Shown: positions 54,601-63,015 of the stretch, piece by piece | Layout: each line of letters starts with the position of its first letter | Position numbering within the stretch: the first letter of the stretch is position 1 | Origin: Legionella drozanskii LLAP-1 | GTDB lineage: Bacteria > Pseudomonadota > Gammaproteobacteria > Legionellales > Legionellaceae | DNA: 64,000 nt | Assembly: GCF_001467585.1 (NCBI RefSeq) | Contig: NZ_LNXY01000027.1 | Coordinates: forward strand, 1 to 64,000 | Reading direction: 5' to 3' | Translations under genes and position numbers: made by a program | The notes under the pieces: generated by a model | Told to the model about the DNA's origin: nothing | The model's database searches: none | The model's input: the letters and a program-made list of their open reading frames with translations, nothing else

Positions 54601-56861
54601 TATGCCTTAATTCCAGCTACTCTTCTCCAAAAAATCACTAAATCCACTTTATTAAGCAGTTTAATAAGGGGAGTAATTTCGGCTAAATAGGAAGGTTGTT
54701 TATATTTATAAGCAAACTTCAAGTGCTCTAAAATGGTTTTATGGCAAAGCGTTTTATTAGATGATTGATTTATCTGATTAAAAATATTCTCAATTAATTC
54801 ATGATGACCGAGTACCAATGCTGCCTTTAAACAGAATTTCTGCTGTTTGGTATCTAACGAAGACCAGCGGTCGGTAATAAAACGGTGTTTATTTAAGTTA
54901 ATGAGATTACTAAGTAGCTCAACCTCGACCTTACCACCTTTAGCGGTTTTTGGAAAAATCGTTTCTATACTGATTTTGGTAGCTAGAATAGCATCGACTC
55001 TTTGCTTATCTCCATTAGCTGCAGCTAACTTCAATTCTGCGATTTTAAATTCTTCCGAAACTTCACAGCCCATATTAACTAAAAAGCGAACTAGCTCTGC
55101 GCTGCTGTTTCTACAAGCAAATTTTAAAGCCTTTTCTTTTGCTTCAGGATTCAAATCTTCTGGCCAATTGTCTCGAATTTGGGCAAATTTGCCAAAACGA
55201 GCTAAAACCTCAAATGCATTTATTCCTTCATGCTCATCAAATAAAGAAGCACATTGTGTAAATCCATTAAGAGCTTCGTCCTCAACAACCGCTTTTAAAA
55301 ATCGAGTCCATTCATTATCCTCTTGTTCTTGCAAGGCGATTTGAAAAATATCTACGTTTGGATTTTCTAAAGCGGCATGAAGTAGCCCTGGTTTAATCGG
55401 TATTTCAGCTTGTATTATTTTCTTTAGATTGTAAGGCGTAATGGTTGCCATTATTTCAGGACTAAGAACAGCCGCTTTCTTCTGCTTACTTCCAGCGGGC
55501 AGCCTGTCCTGGGTTTCAATCGCTGCTTCTGATTTTGCTTCTAGTTCCGCTACCGCTTTTAACCAAAACTGCAAACTACTGACATTACCCCATTTAGCTG
55601 CTTCTCCAACCATTGTCAGCGCCCGATCGTAGCTAATCTTTAAAACGGACGTTGTTTTAGTGAGGAAGGATAAAATTTCCTCGCTTCCTGTTTCTGTGAT
55701 AGCTGTAAACAATCGTTCAGCCAAACCAGGAGATTCGGGCTTTAATGAGTATTTTGTATATAATTGAGTAACAGCTATTACATTGCCTAGATTACCTGAT
55801 AAGGCTGCATTCTCAAATAACGAGGGTTCGATAGTATTAATTGCTGATTTAAACCCTTCTTCCGAAATCGTACCAGTCTTAATACTATCTTCGAAATTAA
55901 CTAACATTCTATTCAGCAAACTAGTTGATCCACTAATTGCTGCGTGACTAAGGAGAGTCAGTTTTTGTTCAAAATCATTTAAATTAAGGTAGTATTTCCA
56001 GACGATTTCATCACGATGGAATTGAATTGCGCTCAAAATTTCTTCGGGTTTTATTTGATTTTGATTTAATAAATATTGCAAAGTCTCAGTGTCATTTGCA
56101 CAAATAGCGAAGATTGTTGAATTAAATGGAGTCTCTTTTTCAGCAATTTTTCTGTCAAAATCAGTCCGATCTTTAAGTCTAGCTGACCAAATTGTTGGTT
56201 TATCAGGGTATTTATGATCGGTCTTGGCATTGGGTTTAGCAAATACACGTATTATTAATCCAAGATCGCTTCTTTGATATGAAAAACAATTCGTTAACTC
56301 TGCAATTGCATCTGCGGCAGAATTGAATTCTTTAATATTAAGTTTTAATTCTTTTTCACCTGTTTTTTCATCTTCATCATAGTTCGGATCAAAGATGATA
56401 TATTGGTCATTTTCAAAAGATAATCCTACCGCGTGGTTGTTTGAGCCAACGTAGCAAGCACGTCCATTATTACGAATTTGCTCCAGAATTTTTGCCCATT
56501 CAATTTCATTATCCACTAAGCCAAGATTATATTCATTTTTAACAAAATTACCGTCAATTGTTATCGTTTTTTCTAAATCCCCTTGAGCGGTATTTTTATT
56601 ATAACGATTGGGGTTAAATGTGATCTCAACTTCTTGGATAAACTTATCAAAATTTTCATCTTGACCTATTTTATAATCTTTTGGTGGGGACGCTAATAAT
56701 TTAGATAAACGGAAAAATTCGGGGGCTCTTCCCTCTAAAAAGTATTTAATATAAAGGCTAGCTAAACCAGCACAAATTCCCTTTTTATTAAGTTGTAAGG
56801 ACATTCCTTTGTTACCCAAAAGTCGATTCCCAGAGTTAATTAGTTTAACTTGTGCTGGCAT
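51618..56861 (-). CDS. Very large putative effector: C58-like cysteine protease domain, helical repeats, coiled coil
   Basis: 1747 residues. The N-terminal domain has a candidate triad C30 (KKGICAGLASLYIKYF), H143 (SNNHAVGLSF) and D158 (YIIFDPNYD), in the order and context of YopT/C58-type peptidases. Residues about 230-1340 are a long run of helical pairs, partly ankyrin-like (ETLQYLLNQNQ, GASLSERNFPARVF). Residues about 1365-1480 are a Glu/Arg/Lys/Gln heptad coiled coil built from near-identical units such as RREEEQRLRQEQEKERKRL. The last 210 residues contain two related modules (W-x-x-F-QYT-x-KEKLGAATHFI and WSIFDQYTRDDKVGGAKNLI). No signal peptide. GGAG lies seven bases before ATG. I infer a Dot/Icm-delivered protein; no named match. 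Confidence 0.65.
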   Translation of the reverse strand: MPAQVKLINSGNRLLGNKGMSLQLNKKGICAGLASLYIKYFLEGRAPEFFRLSKLLASPPKDYKIGQDENFDKFIQEVEITFNPNRYNKNTAQGDLEKTITIDGNFVKNEYNLGLVDNEIEWAKILEQIRNNGRACYVGSNNHAVGLSFENDQYIIFDPNYDEDEKTGEKELKLNIKEFNSAADAIAELTNCFSYQRSDLGLIIRVFAKPNAKTDHKYPDKPTIWSARLKDRTDFDRKIAEKETPFNSTIFAICANDTETLQYLLNQNQIKPEEILSAIQFHRDEIVWKYYLNLNDFEQKLTLLSHAAISGSTSLLNRMLVNFEDSIKTGTISEEGFKSAINTIEPSLFENAALSGNLGNVIAVTQLYTKYSLKPESPGLAERLFTAITETGSEEILSFLTKTTSVLKISYDRALTMVGEAAKWGNVSSLQFWLKAVAELEAKSEAAIETQDRLPAGSKQKKAAVLSPEIMATITPYNLKKIIQAEIPIKPGLLHAALENPNVDIFQIALQEQEDNEWTRFLKAVVEDEALNGFTQCASLFDEHEGINAFEVLARFGKFAQIRDNWPEDLNPEAKEKALKFACRNSSAELVRFLVNMGCEVSEEFKIAELKLAAANGDKQRVDAILATKISIETIFPKTAKGGKVEVELLSNLINLNKHRFITDRWSSLDTKQQKFCLKAALVLGHHELIENIFNQINQSSNKTLCHKTILEHLKFAYKYKQPSYLAEITPLIKLLNKVDLVIFWRRVAGIKAYKANPTEYTKLIGFILRYAVLNHNFELAERTAECVQLSQEQCYDLFVEASRTKNQRALDFLTTHYAFHLTNPKTYKRLNIEGHLDLLEVALAQSSQLPSREICFELLANAVEKHNRKIISRLKSFINDYYRVTAAPLNKALDEKNEVGVQLLLAHGASLSERNFPARVFSLALATNSEELFLTALENKEFKAYFSADLNEKIKEILAKGRPNLVYALALKISLNDNYEQFMAYAIRHNDSRLFQILRQMDQYVEQDKTKLFLRACVHQSVDIANEVLRDPIDLDDVEKQQEFAEELSQKLPFKKTIQHEALGALFGQRSAHEIYDLVYKSALNRLYLYVKEHNFPSALSSIYRSVDELIFDPGLMRKSQTNSELRDRLIIRALGEGNTQILTKLIQSEKPSLSNGGLELFTDSIDQPLVRKILLEHYNLLNVIKAAVDAKEWQTVLALIIDRKKDELDEELFSSLSEFDTELMEALAVHAQRELANDPRQKLNGLLLSDSTEVLAAILQSKKDEISSLIMSVQEQMVEAKIDLKRQFYEFDLYHQFIREEEALEAIRPRVTDFFSKKLSLETILEDKGSLIEIREIKTAIEKNNLVPGYFEERDSLVELFDKLDRIEEVDRKHLEIEKRREEGERKRQEQEEERKRLEAEKHKEVERMRQEQEKERKQVEDEKRREEQRLLQEQEEERKRLEDEKRREEEQRLRQEQEKERKRLGDEMKCKPQEQEGEIQELNKHFRLYQNGLSSIIENLRNPTHLAEIRRQQQVEKYHLEPIALLKKEIENYMRQRENEPEVWFSFFQYTQKEKLGAATHFINALLNTNRFISEEDRGALNNRRLSEKIEQFLQLHGNQLQAALGATKKFNSVDDLIDFLNQRDPLNTLIWILHKYEKKRSKGYGWSIFDQYTRDDKVGGAKNLISLLCQAKGSLKEAMSALMPGSRALGALQEGSLGDSIQAYIDKYGASLAAELGINHKIHNVEELVNACISLNAQSFEMV

Positions 56862-56910
56862 GGAATTTCTCCGAATAACGTTTAACGAAGTGATTAAGTG
56901 AAAGTGGCGG

Positions 56911-56940
56911 ATTATATCATTAGCAAGGATAGTTTGTCAT
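56911..56940 (-). promoter_or_regulatory. Sigma-70-type promoter of the 1747-residue gene
   Basis: On the minus strand ATGACA (56935-56940) and TATAAT (56911-56916) with an 18-base spacer, about 50 bases upstream of the ATG at 56861. Confidence 0.5.
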
Positions 56941-56971
56941 TTTCTTGGACAGATTGACAAATAAATAAAGA

Positions 56972-57976
56972 CTAAGAATAAAAACCGAGATACCAGCTAA
57001 CAAAACGCCCTATGCCTTCGCGAAAACCAATTTTTGGCACATAACCGAAATCTGCCTGCAAACGCTGCGTCGAGGCATGAGTCGATAGCACATCCCCTGG
57101 CTGCATGGCTAAGAATTCTTTGCTCGCTTTTTTGCCGGTTGCTTCTTCGATTGCTTGAATATAATCCAGCAAATTGACTGGCTTGCCGCAGCCTAGATTA
57201 TAAATTCGATAAGGCGCATTGCTGCTTCCAGCATCAGGCTCTAAAGCTGACCATTCGGGATTGGCTGTCGCTATTTGATCAATCGCTAAAGAAATACCGG
57301 CAACGATATCGTCAATGTAGGTAAAATCCCGTTCCATCTGACCGTGGTTGTAAACATTAATCGTTTTACCTGCGAGAATATCGCGAGTAAAAGAGAAAAA
57401 AGCCATATCGGGTCTACCCCAAGGGCCATAGACGGTAAAAAAACGCAGACCAGTGGTTGCTAATTGGTAGAGATGTGAATAAGCGTGTGCAATGAGTTCA
57501 TTGGTTTTTTTAGTTGCAGCATAGATTGTCAGAGGATGATTCACAGAGTCCTCTTCTCGATAAGGCTGCGAGCCATTTGCTCCATAAACCGAGCTCGTTG
57601 AAGCATAGATCAAGTGTTCGATTTGATGGTGACGGCAGGCTTCGATAATATTGGTAAAGCCAACAACATTGGATTGAACATAGGAATTAGGATTAGAGAG
57701 AGAATAGCGTACGCCTGCTTGAGCAGCTAAATTCACAACCCGTTGAGGTTGATGCTTCGCGAATATTTCATCAATTTTCTGCAAATCACTTATATCTTGC
57801 TGATAAAATTGGAAATTTGGATAGGCTTGTAATTGTTCAAGGCGAGCCAACTTCAAACGAACATCATAGTAATCATTAAGATTATCAATCCCTATGACGA
57901 AATCACCGCGTTCTAAACGTAATTTTGTTAAATGAAAACCAATAAAACCAGCAGCTCCAGTGATTAGCAAACGCAT
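56972..57976 (-). CDS. Nucleotide-sugar epimerase, UDP-glucuronate 4-epimerase type
   Basis: 334 residues. Extended SDR: TGAAGFIGFHLTKLRLERGD cofactor loop, NLAAQAGVRYSLSNP, S-S-VYG and catalytic YAATKK. The combination NDYYDVRLK, QAGVRYS and GPWGRPDMA is typical of UDP-glucuronate (or UDP-galacturonate) 4-epimerases. Supplies a sugar for capsule, LPS or O-antigen. Alone, with no other sugar genes adjacent. Confidence 0.85.
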   Translation of the reverse strand: MRLLITGAAGFIGFHLTKLRLERGDFVIGIDNLNDYYDVRLKLARLEQLQAYPNFQFYQQDISDLQKIDEIFAKHQPQRVVNLAAQAGVRYSLSNPNSYVQSNVVGFTNIIEACRHHQIEHLIYASTSSVYGANGSQPYREEDSVNHPLTIYAATKKTNELIAHAYSHLYQLATTGLRFFTVYGPWGRPDMAFFSFTRDILAGKTINVYNHGQMERDFTYIDDIVAGISLAIDQIATANPEWSALEPDAGSSNAPYRIYNLGCGKPVNLLDYIQAIEEATGKKASKEFLAMQPGDVLSTHASTQRLQADFGYVPKIGFREGIGRFVSWYLGFYS

Positions 57977-58114
57977 TACTCAACCCACTAATAAATTAGT
58001 GGAAGAAGTATACTCACTATCTTATTTCCTGCAAGTTTTAGCGCAGTTGTAATTTTTTGACTAAGGGACAGCGACGAGTATACTAAGTGGAATTCAAACT
58101 ATTTCTTGTAAAAT

Positions 58115-58942
58115 ATGAACTCATTACAAACAATTATTGAAAATGGCTTTGAGCAACGTCAGCAATTATCTCCCGAAACAGCGCCTAAAGAACTGATTAC
58201 AGCAGTCGATGAGGTCCTTTCTGGGCTTGATCAAGGTACTTATCGAGTTGCTGAAAAAGTGAATGATGAATGGATTGTGCACCAATGGCTTAAAAAGGCG
58301 GTCCTACTTTCTTTTAGACTGTACCCGAATCAAATTATCGATGCCAATTTCTGCCAATTTTATGACAAAGTACCTCTTAAATTTTCAGGTTATAGTGCGA
58401 CTGAGTTCAGTAAAACTGGTATCCGTGTTGTTCCCCATGCCATGGTTCGCCGTGGAGCATACATCGCTAAAAATACAGTATTAATGCCTTCTTATGTCAA
58501 TATCGGTGCCTATATTGATGAAGGTGTATTAGTGGACACCTGGGCAACTGTTGGTTCCTGTGCTCAGATCGGTAAGAATGTTCACTTATCGGGAGGTGCC
58601 GGAATAGGCGGTGTTCTTGAGCCTTTACAAGCAAATCCTACAATTATTGAAGATAATTGTTTTATTGGCGCCCGCTCAGAAGTGGTTGAGGGAGTAATTG
58701 TCGAGCGTGACTCCGTTTTATCGATGGGTGTTTATCTTGGTCAAAGTACCAAAATTTATAATCGCTTAACAGGCAAAGTAAGCTACGGTCGTATTCCTGC
58801 GGGTTCAGTTGTGGTTTCGGGAAGTATGCCGAGTGAAGATGGAACTCACAGTTTATATTGTGCTGTTATTGTCAAACAAGTTGATGCACAAACACGAGCT
58901 AAAGTTAGCATTAATGAATTATTGCGAGACGTGAAAGAATGA
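58115..58942 (+). CDS. dapD: Tetrahydrodipicolinate N-succinyltransferase
   Basis: 275 residues. Left-handed beta-helix hexapeptide repeats in the second half ([41 protein letters not shown]). First step of the succinylase branch of lysine and diaminopimelate synthesis. Overlaps dapE by 4 bases (ATGA). Confidence 0.95.
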   Translation: MNSLQTIIENGFEQRQQLSPETAPKELITAVDEVLSGLDQGTYRVAEKVNDEWIVHQWLKKAVLLSFRLYPNQIIDANFCQFYDKVPLKFSGYSATEFSKTGIRVVPHAMVRRGAYIAKNTVLMPSYVNIGAYIDEGVLVDTWATVGSCAQIGKNVHLSGGAGIGGVLEPLQANPTIIEDNCFIGARSEVVEGVIVERDSVLSMGVYLGQSTKIYNRLTGKVSYGRIPAGSVVVSGSMPSEDGTHSLYCAVIVKQVDAQTRAKVSINELLRDVKE

Positions 58943-60075
58943 CAGACCTCTCTTCCCTGCTGGCAAAACTTATCAGTTTCGAATCAGTCACCCCCCATGA
59001 TCGTGGGTGTCAGGATTTCATGATTGATTTTTTTGAGCAGCATGGATTCGACTGTCAACGTTTTGATAACCCCCCAGTTGCCAATTTTTTTGCTCGTTTT
59101 GGGCATCAAGCACCGCTTCTCATTTTTGCAGGACACACTGACGTTGTACCGATAGGTGATAAAAATAGATGGGAAACCCCTCCTTTTTCCTTGGTAGAAA
59201 AAGATGGCATGCTTTACGGACGCGGTTCTGCTGATATGAAGGGCAGTCTTGCTGCGATGCTGAAAATGGCCGCAGATTTTACGCAAAAACATCCTGATTT
59301 TACAGGAAGTCTGGGTTTTCTTATTACCAGTGGTGAAGAGGGAGACGATTTTGATTTAGGCACTCCCTATGTAATGGCCGAATTAGATAAACAAGGCATT
59401 CACCCTGATTTCTGTATTGTAGGAGAGCCATCAAGCAGTAAATACCTAGGGGATGTAATAAAAATTGGCCGTCGCGGTTCGCTAACTGGAAAAATAAGCT
59501 TAGAGGGTCAACAAGGTCATGTTGCCTACCCTCATTTAGCCGAAAATCCTATCCATAAAATCAGCCCAGCCTTAACAGAGTTGATAGCAACACAGTGGGA
59601 CCACGGTAATCAACATTTCCCGCCCACTTCCCTGCAAGTCACTCATATCCAAGCAGGTGGACAAGCCGGGAATATCATTCCTGGCACTTTGGTCATGCAA
59701 TTTAATTTTCGCTTTTCAACTGAGCAAACTGCTGAAGGATTAAAAGCAGCTGTCATAGATTGTTTTAAACGTCATGGCCTGTCCCCAAGTATAGAATGGC
59801 GACTTAATGGCGAACCATTTTTAACCGCACAGGGTCGATTATTAGAAAGCTGTATTAAGGTCATTAGAATGAGTACTGGACAAACGCCTGAACTGTCCAC
59901 GAGTGGAGGTACTTCAGATGGTCGATTCATTGCGCCTTATGGTGTGGAAGTGGTTGAGCTAGGCCCTGTGAATGCAACGATTCATCAGGTCAATGAGTGC
60001 GTTTCTTTAGCTGATTTAGAAAAGCTTAGCCAAATTTATTATTTCATTTGTGAAGGGCTACTTTTGGGCGAATAG
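58939..60075 (+). CDS. dapE: Succinyl-diaminopimelate desuccinylase
   Basis: 378 residues, M20 metallopeptidase fold. Zinc ligands in [26 protein letters not shown], catalytic EEGD ([10 protein letters not shown]) and C-terminal [11 protein letters not shown]. Cleaves succinyl-diaminopimelate to give L,L-DAP for lysine and peptidoglycan. Translation coupled to dapD. Confidence 0.95.
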   Translation: MTDLSSLLAKLISFESVTPHDRGCQDFMIDFFEQHGFDCQRFDNPPVANFFARFGHQAPLLIFAGHTDVVPIGDKNRWETPPFSLVEKDGMLYGRGSADMKGSLAAMLKMAADFTQKHPDFTGSLGFLITSGEEGDDFDLGTPYVMAELDKQGIHPDFCIVGEPSSSKYLGDVIKIGRRGSLTGKISLEGQQGHVAYPHLAENPIHKISPALTELIATQWDHGNQHFPPTSLQVTHIQAGGQAGNIIPGTLVMQFNFRFSTEQTAEGLKAAVIDCFKRHGLSPSIEWRLNGEPFLTAQGRLLESCIKVIRMSTGQTPELSTSGGTSDGRFIAPYGVEVVELGPVNATIHQVNECVSLADLEKLSQIYYFICEGLLLGE

Positions 60076-60109
60076 CCGAGCAGTTGATCCAACCTACGAT
60101 AGCTTACCG

Positions 60110-60131
60110 CCCCCCGCTTGCTTTCGGGGGG
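60110..60131. terminator. GC-rich hairpin between dapE and the DCC-family gene
   Basis: CCCCCCG / CGGGGGG with an 8-base loop between convergent genes, 34 bases after dapE. Strong stem without T-run; likely a bidirectional block or transcript-end stabiliser. Confidence 0.45.
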
Positions 60132-60155
60132 AACCATGGAGAAGCGAAATAGAAT

Positions 60156-60905
60156 TTAAATTTTATTTGATCGGCTAATAGAATCTAGTTCTTCTTCTTT
60201 CTCGCCTTTAGCAGACTCTCCATTACTAGCTTGTTGCTTTAGTTTTTCGCGAGCTTGTTGCTCAGCGATAGTTTCGGGGATCAGACTATTTCGAATTGCC
60301 CTCAGTAAAGGATAGACCTTTTCCATCAGTGAAGAATTTAAGAAAAAGGAGTACATTCCACCTTTTTGCTTACCTATTTCTTTAACTGCGTCGGCGCCGA
60401 AATGAATTTTTCCTTCTGGCCCAAAAACAACCATGCCTTTATCCAAATCAAAACCCTGCTCATTAAGTTTTTTGGTAAGTTCAACATTCTCCCGAGCATT
60501 AACTAATTCTACATCAGAGCGGCCTAATTTTTTTACCGCGAGAGTACAAACTGGGCAACTTCCATCATAAACAATTTTACAAGTAGGGGCATTTTCTGCT
60601 GAAGTATCTGCTGGAGATGATTCAGTTGGTGCCTCTGAATTAGTAGGTCTAGATGAATAACTACGTGTTGGTGCAAATAAAGATCTAGAGCTAGATGAGG
60701 ACGGGGAATTACGTATCTTTTCAAGAGAGGTTCCGGCCAGGAGATAGGGTCTGTTTGATGGTGGCGAAGAGGTATAGCTAGGTCGAAGATCAGGCAAAGA
60801 GTAAGCTAGTGAGCGGGAGCTAGAACTAGCGTTAACTGATGACGTACGACTAGTTAAGGTACGGAGAAGAGGACCTTTTCCATTTAAATCACGGCGAGTT
60901 CGCAT
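60156..60905 (-). CDS. DCC-family (DUF393) thiol-redox protein with Ser-rich N-terminal extension
   Basis: 249 residues. From about 112 on, KIVYDGSCPVCTLAVKKLG contains the thioredoxin-like CPVC and DGxCP motif of the DCC family. The C-terminal half includes MYSFFLNSSLMEKVYPLL and a helical tail. Residues 1-110 are unusual: rich in Ser, Arg, Pro and Thr (SSSSRSL repeated), low complexity and basic, with no signal peptide. Such an extension is not part of normal DCC proteins, so either it targets the protein or this is a secreted effector built on the fold. Convergent with dapE. Confidence 0.65.
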   Translation of the reverse strand: MRTRRDLNGKGPLLRTLTSRTSSVNASSSSRSLAYSLPDLRPSYTSSPPSNRPYLLAGTSLEKIRNSPSSSSSRSLFAPTRSYSSRPTNSEAPTESSPADTSAENAPTCKIVYDGSCPVCTLAVKKLGRSDVELVNARENVELTKKLNEQGFDLDKGMVVFGPEGKIHFGADAVKEIGKQKGGMYSFFLNSSLMEKVYPLLRAIRNSLIPETIAEQQAREKLKQQASNGESAKGEKEEELDSISRSNKI

Positions 60906-61016
60906 AAGGTATTCCTTTATAAATCAAATTGCGCAGCGAAGTATATATGATTTTACAAAAATTGAAAACAATGTATTAATAAAATACATTATTTCCAATA
61001 AAATTAATAGCTTATT

Positions 61017-62921
61017 CTAATGAGCCAAGGTCCGATCCTCAGTGATTGCCAAGTCACTGGCTTCTCTAGCCCACTTTAGACATTCATCCATTCTTTGAAC
61101 TTCCGCAGGGTCTTTCATGATTTCCTTGATGACCGTACTGTATTCCGTGGCATATTCTGTAATATTTCCATAAGTGGGGACAGCCGAGGTAACAATTGAC
61201 CATAAATTTCTTATGCTGGCGTTTTCTTCCCAAAGCGAGTAATTATCTTGAATAGCTGCTTCTAAGTTTTCAGCCAAAATGCGAGCGGCACGCCCACAGA
61301 AATAATATTCGACGGTGCGTGGCTCTTGTGCCATATGTTGTCTAATGAGTTTTTCTTTATCGAACTCCCCTGTGGGCGAAACCAGGGTTACGCGTGAGCG
61401 AGGATCAGACTTAGTCAATCCAGCTGCCGCCATTTTCATGCTAATCGGCACATCTTCTTTTAACAATTCACCGAGGGTAAAACGTCCCTTTTCATTTTGA
61501 GCGACCATATCTTCTAATAGTTCTTTATCCGTAATATCTTTGAGCTGCCCTTCCTCTATAGCTCCCATGACAACACTTTCATTCAAGATTGGGGCTGCTA
61601 ATTTGGTCACTGTAAAATCTCGCCAAAAACCCACTTTAGGAATAATGCTGTCATAAATCACACATTGCCTCTTTCCATCTGGACCGGTAATTTCAATCAC
61701 TGATTCATTGGCTGGCCATGGTTTTGTGCGTTTATGAGACATGATATGTAAAGCATTGCCCTCTTTATCACGATGAATAGTCATCGTTGTCATATCAAAA
61801 GGAGTACCGGTGAACAGTAAGCCAAAATGAGTTAATTTCTGTCCCAAACCTTGGTGAACAATCAACGACTCCACCACTCCCTTATCGGAATAAATTCTCT
61901 TCAACCCTGATAAACTATGGGCATCTTTTCCAAACACTTCATTTGCTGCATTGAGAATCCAGTGAGTTAATACATCTGCGGAAGCATTAGTGGCAATTGA
62001 AAGTGTTTGTAGTGTCGAGCCATCGTGGCGCAAAGCAACCCTTGATTTAGAGTGGCTTAGTAAAGAGGATCCCGGTGTGTAGCAAGTCACTGGATGATAT
62101 TGTCCATCCGGTCCCTTTTGCATCCCTCGATGAATGGAAGAATTTACAAAAGCTCTGGATTCTAATAACTCTGTTCTATACAGCCCACTGCTCTTATCAA
62201 AAACAAGAAGAGATTGCCGGTGTGATGATAATCTGGGACCATGTTTCTCTGTTTCTTCGCTTGCCTCTCTAAACGCATCTATTCCTGATAGATCTAACAA
62301 AGTGGCATCAGGGTAAATTGCTTCTTTAAGATTACGATTCAAAATCACAGTAGGATTACCACCAAAGTAAGGACCTAAACTATCAACGGTTACTCCGCCA
62401 AGCACCTGATCAGTCTGTTTTACAACGTCTTCTCTATCATTCGACTGAGAGGCAGACAATTTTCTGTTATCACGTAAAGCTGAGTGTAATACTTGATTAG
62501 TCGTACTGATTATCTGAGGGTTTTCCTCTTTAGGAATAACCATGAATGAATCAGAATCCATTGGCTTTTTGCGATGTAGTTGAGCATTATGGAGAACAAT
62601 TGCTTCTTTTTGTGGTTTATTTGGTTTCACTAAAGTTATTTTGAAATCTTCTTCATGAGCCTTTAGAACAATTCCTCTTTTTCCTGATTGAGACAGCTCC
62701 GGAACTATTAAACGAGTAGTCAAAGTTTTACGACCTAGAAAAGAAGTTGGTTTATAACCGAAGGTCGAATATTCTCTCTCTAAAATAGGTGTTGTTGTAA
62801 AAACCGGCGAGTCTTTCGCTGCTGGGGGTAATTGACGTGCTATAGATTTAGGCAAACCAACGCCAGATTCGGCAAAAAAACCTTTTCCTTTTCCAGATAA
62901 AACTCTTCCACCCGCTCTCAT
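61017..62921 (-). CDS. Large hypothetical protein, putative effector (634 residues)
   Basis: Start at ATG 62921 with TTGGAG seven bases upstream; a TTG six codons earlier is less likely. No signal peptide or membrane helix. The first 150 residues are polar and basic with low-order sequence; about 170-450 look like a mixed alpha/beta domain (VILNRNLKEAIYPDATLLDLSG, LTHFGLLFTGTPFDMTTMTIHRD, VIEITGPDGKRQCVIYDS); the end is helical. I recognise no domain or motif. Neighbourhood next to the DCC-family protein with a Ser-rich head and the size suggest an accessory, possibly secreted, protein. Confidence 0.55.
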   Translation of the reverse strand: MRAGGRVLSGKGKGFFAESGVGLPKSIARQLPPAAKDSPVFTTTPILEREYSTFGYKPTSFLGRKTLTTRLIVPELSQSGKRGIVLKAHEEDFKITLVKPNKPQKEAIVLHNAQLHRKKPMDSDSFMVIPKEENPQIISTTNQVLHSALRDNRKLSASQSNDREDVVKQTDQVLGGVTVDSLGPYFGGNPTVILNRNLKEAIYPDATLLDLSGIDAFREASEETEKHGPRLSSHRQSLLVFDKSSGLYRTELLESRAFVNSSIHRGMQKGPDGQYHPVTCYTPGSSLLSHSKSRVALRHDGSTLQTLSIATNASADVLTHWILNAANEVFGKDAHSLSGLKRIYSDKGVVESLIVHQGLGQKLTHFGLLFTGTPFDMTTMTIHRDKEGNALHIMSHKRTKPWPANESVIEITGPDGKRQCVIYDSIIPKVGFWRDFTVTKLAAPILNESVVMGAIEEGQLKDITDKELLEDMVAQNEKGRFTLGELLKEDVPISMKMAAAGLTKSDPRSRVTLVSPTGEFDKEKLIRQHMAQEPRTVEYYFCGRAARILAENLEAAIQDNYSLWEENASIRNLWSIVTSAVPTYGNITEYATEYSTVIKEIMKDPAEVQRMDECLKWAREASDLAITEDRTLAH

Positions 62922-63015
62922 AATTAGCTCCAAAACCAATCTTTATAGATTAATTATAGAGCAGATAGATTTTTTTTTATCAGGTCAGCCTTGCATCCCG
63001 ATTTTTGTTATTAGC

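Noticed and set aside
54847-55344. 165-residue plus-strand frame inside the 1747-residue gene
   Set aside because: Antisense shadow without ribosome site; the minus-strand frame is clearly the coding one.
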